NCBI GenBank assembly: GCA_013911345.1
Contig: JACETJ010000040.1
Span: forward strand, 1 to 9,524
Direction of reading: 5' to 3'
Length of the DNA: 9,524 nt
Source of the DNA: Congregibacter sp.
GTDB taxonomy: Bacteria > Pseudomonadota > Gammaproteobacteria > Pseudomonadales > Halieaceae
The notes under the pieces were generated by a model, which saw only the letters and a program-made list of their open reading frames with translations, was not told the origin of the DNA and ran no database searches. Every line of letters starts with the position of its first letter. Position 1 is the stretch's first letter. Made by a program: the position numbers and the translations under genes. Positions 1-5,364 of this stretch are shown here, piece after piece.

Positions 1-1210
1 CAAGAGGGTTGCTCTCATCGTCGCGAATCTGAATCTCGGTACTGGGCACCGGCACGCCGATGGTACCGATCTGTACACCGTTACCCGGGTTCCCCGATAC
101 GGTCGGGGAGGTTTCGGTCAGTCCATAGCCCTCAGACACTATGCAACCTGTGACCTCAGCCCAGCGATTCGCTGCATCGTGGGTCAGCGCCATGCCCCCC
201 GACAACGTGACCTGCAAATTTGAGAAGTCGAGGGCGCGGAAACCCTCGTCGTTGCACAGCGCGACGAACAGCGTATTGAGCCCACAGAACAGCGCCGGAC
301 GATGTTCATCAAAGGCTTTGACCACCGACGGTAGGTCGCGGGGATTGGGCACGAAGGCGGTATGCGCGCCAATGCGCAGGGCGTACATCGACGCCGTGAA
401 TGCATAGATGTGATACACCGGCAGCGGTTGCAGAACCGTGCTGCCCCGTCCTTCCATGTCGTGGGTGGCAAAGAAGGCATCACTCTGCAGCACATTCGCA
501 ATCAGATTGCCGTGGGTGAGCATGGCTCCCTTGGCAACTCCCGTGGTGCCGCCGGTGTACTGAAGCATGGCCAAATCATCACGGTTAAGAATCGACGCGC
601 GGTAGGGCGTTTTCGCCCCGGCCTTCAGCACGGCATTCAGCCTGAGCGCACCGGGTATCGAGAACGCCGGCACCATCCGCTTCACATATTTCACGAGAAA
701 ATTGATCAGAGCGCGCTTCGGCTGTGGGTGAAGGTCCGCTATCTCGGTGACTACAACGGTCTGTACACCGGTCTTGGGTAGCACCGCGGCCGCTGTCTGC
801 GCCACGTTGGCCTGCACGACCATGACCTTCACGCCCGCGTCGTTGAGCTGATGCTCGAGTTCCCGTTCGGTGTATAGCGGATTGGTGTTGACCACCACCA
901 TGCCAGCCCGCAGCGCGCCCAAGCACACCACCAGATACTGGATGAGGTTCGGCATCTGCACGGCAACGCGATCGCCCTGCTCCAGCCCCGCACCGTGCTG
1001 CAGCCAACCCGCAAACTGGGCCGAGAGCCGGTCGAGATCGGCGTAGGTCAGGGTGTGCCCCACGCTGCTGCAGGCGGCCTCGTCGCGGTAGGTCGACAGC
1101 GCCTCCTCAAACAAGGCAACGATGGAGGGGTAGCTGTCGGTATCAATGCGGCTGGGAATGCTCAGCGCATCAAGCGTAGCTGCGATCGCGCTCTGGACCG
1201 TTTCCGTCAT
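1..1210 (-). CDS. fadD: Long-chain fatty-acid--CoA ligase FadD (N-terminal 403 residues; gene runs off the left edge)
   Basis: This ATP-dependent enzyme activates free fatty acids to acyl-CoA in two steps (acyl-adenylate, then thioester). It acts at the inner face of the cytoplasmic membrane and feeds beta-oxidation or lipid synthesis. Translating the minus strand from the ATG at 1210 gives an unbroken frame to the window edge. Residues 218-234 are the AMP/ATP-binding P-loop (YTGGTTGVAKGAMLTHG), almost the E. coli FadD motif. Residues 361-369 are the adenylate-forming motif GYGLTETSP, and LPVYHIYAFT near 263-272 is also typical. FadD proteins have about 560 residues, so roughly 150 residues are missing, including the C-terminal lid domain with its catalytic lysine. 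The only ribosome-site candidate is a weak GAGA about 8 bases upstream. The gene is divergent from a MaoC-type hydratase. Family assignment is secure; chain-length preference cannot be read from the sequence. Confidence 0.95.
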   Translation of the reverse strand, partial: MTETVQSAIAATLDALSIPSRIDTDSYPSIVALFEEALSTYRDEAACSSVGHTLTYADLDRLSAQFAGWLQHGAGLEQGDRVAVQMPNLIQYLVVCLGALRAGMVVVNTNPLYTERELEHQLNDAGVKVMVVQANVAQTAAAVLPKTGVQTVVVTEIADLHPQPKRALINFLVKYVKRMVPAFSIPGALRLNAVLKAGAKTPYRASILNRDDLAMLQYTGGTTGVAKGAMLTHGNLIANVLQSDAFFATHDMEGRGSTVLQPLPVYHIYAFTASMYALRIGAHTAFVPNPRDLPSVVKAFDEHRPALFCGLNTLFVALCNDEGFRALDFSNLQVTLSGGMALTHDAANRWAEVTGCIVSEGYGLTETSPTVSGNPGNGVQIGTIGVPVPSTEIQIRDDESNPL

Positions 1211-1243
1211 GGGTTTGTCTCGGGTAACTTAGGTGGTTTGGGT

Positions 1244-1272
1244 ATGATGTGGATCGCGCGGTGCGGGGTCAA
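1244..1272 (-). promoter_or_regulatory. Candidate sigma-70 promoter for fadD
   Basis: On the minus strand, TTGACC (1272-1267, 5 of 6 matches to the -35 consensus) is followed after exactly 17 bases by CATCAT (1249-1244, 4 of 6 matches to the -10 consensus). This would give a leader of about 27 nt before the fadD ATG. The complementary strand carries TATGAT at 1243-1248, a good -10-like hexamer pointing toward the hydratase gene, but I see no matching -35 at a proper distance. The 1211-1377 gap must hold both divergent promoters. I see no confident FadR-type operator. Prediction from consensus only. Confidence 0.4.
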
Positions 1273-1377
1273 CCTCCCGACGCGGAGATGTGAATCCAAC
1301 CCACAGGGCTCACGTCACCCACAGCAGGGGAAAGAGACGCAGAAAAACAGACCGGAACGAAACGAGGAAAACGCAGG

Positions 1378-1872
1378 ATGCAAATCAGCAATATGACCTT
1401 CGATGAAATCGCCATCGGTGATACCACGACCTACACGCGGCTCATCACCAATCAGGAGGTCGAGGCCTTCGCCGCGATCTCGGGGGATCACAACCCGCTG
1501 CATCTGGACCCCGACTACGCAGCCACCACCGCGTTTGGCGAATGTATTGCCCACGGCATGCTTACCGGCGCCCTCATTAGCGCCGCGATTGCCATGCAAT
1601 TGCCTGGGCCGGGCTCGGTCTACCTCAGTCAGAATATTCAGTTCCGTGCACCCGTATTGTTAGGCGATACCCTCACTGTCACCCTCGAGGTAACTGAAAA
1701 GCACGGCAAACGACCCTGGGTCACATTGGGTTGCACGGTGGAGAATCAAGACGGTAAAGCGGTTGCCAAGGGCGAGGCTCAGGTCGCGGCGCCGACCGAA
1801 AAAGAAACCGTGACGGTCGTGCCGCCGCCGGCGATTCAGCTGTTGGAAGAGGCCTCGCTGGCGTCTGACTGA
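1378..1872 (+). CDS. MaoC-family (R)-specific enoyl-CoA hydratase (PhaJ-like)
   Basis: A 164-residue single hot-dog-domain protein. PhaJ-type members hydrate trans-2-enoyl-CoA to (R)-3-hydroxyacyl-CoA, linking beta-oxidation to polyhydroxyalkanoate or other (R)-hydroxyacyl pathways in the cytosol. The hydratase motif is intact: SGDHNPLHLD at residues 35-44 supplies the catalytic pair Asp37 and His42, followed by the typical FGECIAHGML. Length fits a one-domain PhaJ (about 135-160 residues) plus a short acidic C-terminal tail. The ATG at 1378 is preceded by GAGGAA (1364-1369) at 8-base spacing; Met6 is a possible but less supported start. The gene is divergent from fadD, which suits a shared role in acyl-CoA metabolism. 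Its end overlaps the convergent gene by 37 bp. The family includes dehydratases with other acyl substrates, so the exact substrate, and any role in polyester synthesis, is inference. Confidence 0.9.
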   Translation: MQISNMTFDEIAIGDTTTYTRLITNQEVEAFAAISGDHNPLHLDPDYAATTAFGECIAHGMLTGALISAAIAMQLPGPGSVYLSQNIQFRAPVLLGDTLTVTLEVTEKHGKRPWVTLGCTVENQDGKAVAKGEAQVAAPTEKETVTVVPPPAIQLLEEASLASD

Positions 1873-2354
1873 GCAAACTGCTCTGGGTCGATATACATCA
1901 ACTCGATGAGCACCACTGGCTCACTTACCGACGGCGTCGCCCCCATCATCAGCATGTTGGCCACACCATCCACCACAATCAGACCGGGCACGCCAAACAA
2001 CCGGCGCTCGGAGGTGGCTTCACCCGTCTCATCCATCATCCGCATTACCGGTAACGATGTGTCCTCGTCGCGCAATGTATCGCCCAAACGAGACAGCAGT
2101 GCCAGCACAGAATCACGGAATATCGAAAAATTCAGGGCACCCCGAAACTCACTGTGATCGAGCGTGACGTCAAGACGCACCTCACCCTCGTCTTCCATGC
2201 GAAGCTGGGTCACCGCGATACGCTTGCCCACCTCCAACTCTCGGAAAATGCGCTTCCCGACTGTTCGGGAAACCTCGATGAGTGATTGATGGATCACGTT
2301 GGCACTGATCGTGGCGAACTGCTCATCGGTCAAGGTGCGTTCGTTTGTGGCCAT
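1836..2354 (-). CDS. Conserved-looking hypothetical protein, 172 aa, cytosolic
   Basis: I do not recognise this protein. It starts MATNERTLTD, has no signal peptide or membrane segment, and is acidic with mixed helix and strand character. A central stretch (FRGALNFSIFRDSVLALLSRL) looks like a strand followed by an amphipathic helix. A hydrophobic strand-like segment (GVPGLIVVDGVANMLMM) follows near residues 120-136. The last dozen residues are a Ser/Ala/Glu tail that is probably disordered. The frame extends upstream to 2423, but the ATG at 2354 is chosen because a full AGGAGG lies 4 bases before it. It is divergent from mnmC across a 157-bp gap and convergent with the hydratase gene, overlapping its last 37 bp. 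The strong ribosome site and long open frame support a real gene. No function is proposed. Confidence 0.75.
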   Translation of the reverse strand: MATNERTLTDEQFATISANVIHQSLIEVSRTVGKRIFRELEVGKRIAVTQLRMEDEGEVRLDVTLDHSEFRGALNFSIFRDSVLALLSRLGDTLRDEDTSLPVMRMMDETGEATSERRLFGVPGLIVVDGVANMLMMGATPSVSEPVVLIELMYIDPEQFAQSDASEASSNS

Positions 2355-2358
2355 AAGT

Positions 2359-2364
2359 CCTCCT
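2359..2364 (-). promoter_or_regulatory. Strong Shine-Dalgarno site fixing the start of the 172-aa protein
   Basis: The minus strand reads AGGAGG, then ACTT, then ATG (2354-2352). This perfect match selects the internal ATG over the upstream GTG at 2423, which has no comparable site. The spacing of 4 bases is slightly short but workable. Confidence 0.7.
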
Positions 2365-2458
2365 GCGCTGGCGGCGAGTGTAACGCGGCACCCGCCCTGC
2401 TCCCACTCCGATTTGCGTGTCACTGCCGCTTCCAGTGGTTTGATAGACTAGGGCTATC

Positions 2459-2473
2459 GCGTGCGACGCACGC
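2459..2473. promoter_or_regulatory. 15-bp perfect palindrome in the mnmC/hypothetical divergent promoter region
   Basis: GCGTGCG-A-CGCACGC has two perfectly complementary 7-base arms around a single central base. It lies 38 bp upstream of the mnmC start, in the short gap between divergent genes. A one-base centre disfavours an RNA hairpin, so if functional it is more likely a binding site for a dimeric regulator. No regulator family is recognised, and a chance origin is possible in GC-rich DNA. Confidence 0.3.
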
Positions 2474-2511
2474 TCATACCCACTCTCTGTCGTTTCAGTC
2501 GATAAAAGGCC

Positions 2512-4518
2512 TTGATCAGACCCTCTCAGACTCTCTGGACACCGCTGGAACCGCTGGACCTTGAGTGGCAAGACAGCGTCCCCGTGGCGCGCGAAACCGG
2601 CGATGTCTTTTTTTCGACTCAAGATGGTCTGACCGAAAGCGATTATGTCTTTTTGCAAGGCAATCGGTTGCGCGAGCGGTGGCGCTCACATACCGCGGAC
2701 CGTCCTTTTGTCATCAGTGAGATCGGGTTGGGTACCGGGCTCAATCTCTGCCTTACCGTGGCGCAGTGGCTGACGCACCGACCGAGCGGGGCCCGCTTAC
2801 ATTATCTCGGTTTTGAAAGAGCGCCCATGCGACCCGCAGATATGGCGCGGGCTTTGAGTCATTGGCCTGATCTGGCGCCTATTATCAACGCCCTGTTGCC
2901 ACGCTGGCCGGATCCTCTACCGGGCTGTCACCGGCGGCACTTCCCGCAGTGGGGATTAACCCTCGATTTATGGTGGGCCGACGCAACCGATGGCCTGCAG
3001 GATTTAGCCAGCCACGGCAGGCCGTGGGTCGATGCCTGGTACCTCGACGGCTTTGCACCGGCTAAAGAGACGGGTCCTTGGCAAGAAGCAGTTTACAGCG
3101 CTATGGCCAGTTCAAGTCGTGCTGGAGCGACCTTCGCCACGTTTACCGCCGCTGGAGAGGTGAGGCGTGGCTTGGCAGCCTCGGGGTTCGAGGTGAGTAA
3201 ACGCCCTGGGTTTGGAAAAAAACGTGATGCTTTATGTGGCGAGATCCACACCCCACACCAGGCTGCCCCCGCGCTTACCCCCTGGGATCTCAACTTCTCT
3301 AACACCATGCCGGATCACGTTTTGGTTCTGGGTGCGGGGCTTGCCGGGGCCCACGCCGCCTTTGCACTTGCTAGCCGCGGAGTTCCCGTCACAGTGCTGG
3401 AGGCCGGCAGTCTTGCCAACGGCGGCTCCAGTAATTTGCAGGGGGTCACCTATACGCGGCTATCACACCAACACAATCCTCTGACCGACTTCTCTTTGGC
3501 GGCCTTTGGTTTCGCCACTGATCACTACGACAAGTTGCTGAATGAAGGAAAGCTGAACGAGGGTGAAGACATCGGTTTGGGTGGCTACATTCAACTCCAT
3601 GATGCCGACGAGACGCTGACACATCTCGCCCAGGTGCTGCCGTTGGCACCAGAATTCGCCCGATTGCTCGACGCTGAAGCACTCGCAGCCCTGACCGGAC
3701 TGCAACCGCGATGCGGCGGCATTCATTATCTTCGCGGCGGCTGGCTCAATCCGATGGCCGTCTGTCAGGCATTGTTGGCCCATCCGCTGATCTCTTTGCG
3801 GACCCATTGTGGCCAGATGTCGCTCAAGCGTACGTCGAGCGGAAAATGGCAGGCGGTGGATCAGCACGGCAGCGTGCAAGACGAGGCAAACACTGCTGTT
3901 CTGGCTACCGCACAGGCGGTACGGCAACAGGCGGAGCTGGACTGGCTACCGCTTACCAGCATTCGGGGTCAGACCACGCACTTGCCTACCTCGCCCCGGC
4001 TGGAGAGCCTGCCGGTCACTGTGTGCGATCAGGGTTATCTACCGCCAGCACGCGGTGGGATCCACTGCCTGGGGGCCAGTTTTGGCCCGGGTGATCACGG
4101 AGTAGATGAACGGGAAGCGGAGCACGCGCATAATATCGAGATGATGCAGACTGCACTACCCGATCTCGAGTTCGACGCGCCCTCAGGAGGCTGGCAAGGC
4201 CATGTGGCTCATCGCTGCAACAGTAACGACTACTTGCCGGTAGCAGGGCCAGTTCCCAACCTCGAGGCCTTTAACGCCTGCTATGAGCGGTTGCGGCACG
4301 ACCGCAAGCGACTCATCGATGCGCCCTGCCCGCTGGAGCCAGGATTAGCCGTGCTGACCAGCTTGGGCTCCCGCGGCTTGTCGGCGGCGCCTCTTGCTGC
4401 GGAGATTCTGGCGGATCAACTATTGGGCACCGTACCGGCGGTGCCGCGATACCTGCAGCGGGCAGTCTCTCCGGCACGCTTTGCCGAGCGCGCCCTGAAA
4501 CGTGGAGAGCCGCTGTGA
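2512..4518 (+). CDS. mnmC: Bifunctional tRNA 5-(carboxymethyl)aminomethyl-2-thiouridine(34) biosynthesis protein MnmC
   Basis: MnmC completes mnm5s2U at the wobble position of tRNAs such as those for Lys, Glu and Gln. The FAD domain removes the carboxymethyl group of cmnm5s2U, and the methyltransferase domain methylates the resulting nm5s2U using SAM. Residues about 1-245 are the methyltransferase: SAM-binding EIGLGTGLN at 70-78, catalytic-region LDGFAPAKETGPW at 178-190, and the signature FATFTAAGEVRRGL followed by RPGFGKKRDAL. From residue 266 the oxidoreductase begins, with the FAD dinucleotide fold GAGLAG at 274-279 and the C-terminal GSRGLSAAPLAAEIL. The length of 668 residues equals E. 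coli MnmC. The start is TTG at 2512: an in-frame TAA lies nine bases upstream and no ATG or GTG is available before Val25, which would trim the family N-terminus. The only ribosome-site candidate, AAAAGG, ends 2 bases before the TTG, so initiation may be weak. The cyclotransferase gene follows with a 4-bp overlap. Confidence 0.97.
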   Translation: MIRPSQTLWTPLEPLDLEWQDSVPVARETGDVFFSTQDGLTESDYVFLQGNRLRERWRSHTADRPFVISEIGLGTGLNLCLTVAQWLTHRPSGARLHYLGFERAPMRPADMARALSHWPDLAPIINALLPRWPDPLPGCHRRHFPQWGLTLDLWWADATDGLQDLASHGRPWVDAWYLDGFAPAKETGPWQEAVYSAMASSSRAGATFATFTAAGEVRRGLAASGFEVSKRPGFGKKRDALCGEIHTPHQAAPALTPWDLNFSNTMPDHVLVLGAGLAGAHAAFALASRGVPVTVLEAGSLANGGSSNLQGVTYTRLSHQHNPLTDFSLAAFGFATDHYDKLLNEGKLNEGEDIGLGGYIQLHDADETLTHLAQVLPLAPEFARLLDAEALAALTGLQPRCGGIHYLRGGWLNPMAVCQALLAHPLISLRTHCGQMSLKRTSSGKWQAVDQHGSVQDEANTAVLATAQAVRQQAELDWLPLTSIRGQTTHLPTSPRLESLPVTVCDQGYLPPARGGIHCLGASFGPGDHGVDEREAEHAHNIEMMQTALPDLEFDAPSGGWQGHVAHRCNSNDYLPVAGPVPNLEAFNACYERLRHDRKRLIDAPCPLEPGLAVLTSLGSRGLSAAPLAAEILADQLLGTVPAVPRYLQRAVSPARFAERALKRGEPL

Positions 4519-5318
4519 AGTGCAACGCATTGCTGCGCACTTTGGCCATGGTCGGTTGCTTGGTTGCGCCCACCACGGCTTGTAAGGCCGAGGGGCCTGA
4601 GACACGTCTCGAAGCGGTGCCAGAGTATGGGTACCGAGTGGTATCAAAAGTGCCGTTCGACCGACAAAACTTCACCCAGGGCCTCGAGATTTACGAGGGC
4701 CGGCTCTATGTGAGCTCCGGGTTGTACGGGAAATCGATGGTGCGCGCTTACGACCTCCCGAGTCTCGACCTACTCCGTGAAGTACCCGTTGATCGGCGCA
4801 TCTTCGCCGAGGGGCTTACGGTGATCGACGATCGACTGATCCTGCTCTCCTGGAGAGAGAGAGTCATGCTCGTCTACGACCTGCCTGATCTGTCGCTTGT
4901 AGGCCAAAGCGCACTGCCGGGGCAGGGTTGGGGCGCCACCCACTCAGGATCGGTACTGTGGTTCAGCGATGGAACAGATCGCCTTTATTCAGCAGACATT
5001 GCGGGTGCAGGCAAACTGAACATACTGCCGGTAACGCTTAACGGAGAGCCCCTGCGTAATTTGAACGAGCTTGAGTGGGTCAACGGGGAGATCTGGGCTA
5101 ATGTATGGCAGTCAGATTTCATTGCGCGCATTGACCCCGAGACGGGGCACGTGGTGGGCATGGTAAATCTCAGTGGCTTGTTGCCCGAGGAGGATCGCCT
5201 GCGCGATACCGATGTCCTCAATGGTATCGCCATAGACCCCGTGACCGGGGCCATTTGGGTCACGGGAAAGCGTTGGCCCTGGTTATTCGAAATCGCACTG
5301 GAAAAACCGCTCGGCTGA
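4515..5318 (+). CDS. Glutaminyl-peptide cyclotransferase (plant/bacterial type), exported
   Basis: This enzyme converts N-terminal Gln of peptides or proteins to pyroglutamate, releasing ammonia; bacterial members are periplasmic beta-propellers. The 267-residue protein carries the family blocks FTQGL (53-57), FAEGL (97-101), GWGATH (138-143), LNELEW (183-188), NVW (196-198) and TGKRWP (250-255). The residues recalled as the active-site set of papaya cyclotransferase all have counterparts here: F53, Q55, F97, E99, W113, W139, N184, W198 and K252. The N-terminus (MKCNALLRTLAMVGCLVAPTTAC) is a signal peptide. Cys23 after TTA could be a weak lipobox, so either a soluble periplasmic form or a lipoprotein is possible. 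The GTG start overlaps the mnmC stop as GTGA, with GGAGAG at 4504-4509 five bases upstream, indicating translational coupling. The natural substrates are not known. Confidence 0.93.
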   Translation: MKCNALLRTLAMVGCLVAPTTACKAEGPETRLEAVPEYGYRVVSKVPFDRQNFTQGLEIYEGRLYVSSGLYGKSMVRAYDLPSLDLLREVPVDRRIFAEGLTVIDDRLILLSWRERVMLVYDLPDLSLVGQSALPGQGWGATHSGSVLWFSDGTDRLYSADIAGAGKLNILPVTLNGEPLRNLNELEWVNGEIWANVWQSDFIARIDPETGHVVGMVNLSGLLPEEDRLRDTDVLNGIAIDPVTGAIWVTGKRWPWLFEIALEKPLG

Positions 5319-5364
5319 CCCCATATCATCTGAACAGACGAATACATCCGCATTGGAACCCAAC

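Noticed and set aside
1871..1883. GAGCA-AAC-TGCTC hairpin at the end of the hydratase gene as a terminator
   Set aside because: The stem is only 5 bp, there is no U-tract, and it lies within the coding sequence of the convergent gene.
2421..2458. Two small inverted repeats, CACTG/CAGTG and GATAG/CTATC, each with a 7-base spacer
   Set aside because: Five-base arms are expected by chance at this frequency, and no regulator consensus is recognised.
2440..2480. TTGATA at 2440-2445 as a -35 box for mnmC
   Set aside because: No acceptable -10 hexamer lies 16-18 bases downstream, so a promoter cannot be supported.
4845..4863. CTCTCC-T-GGAGAG palindrome followed by a GA dinucleotide run
   Set aside because: It encodes the conserved SWRERV stretch of the cyclotransferase, so codon choice explains it; the run of five and a half units is too short to argue for phase variation.
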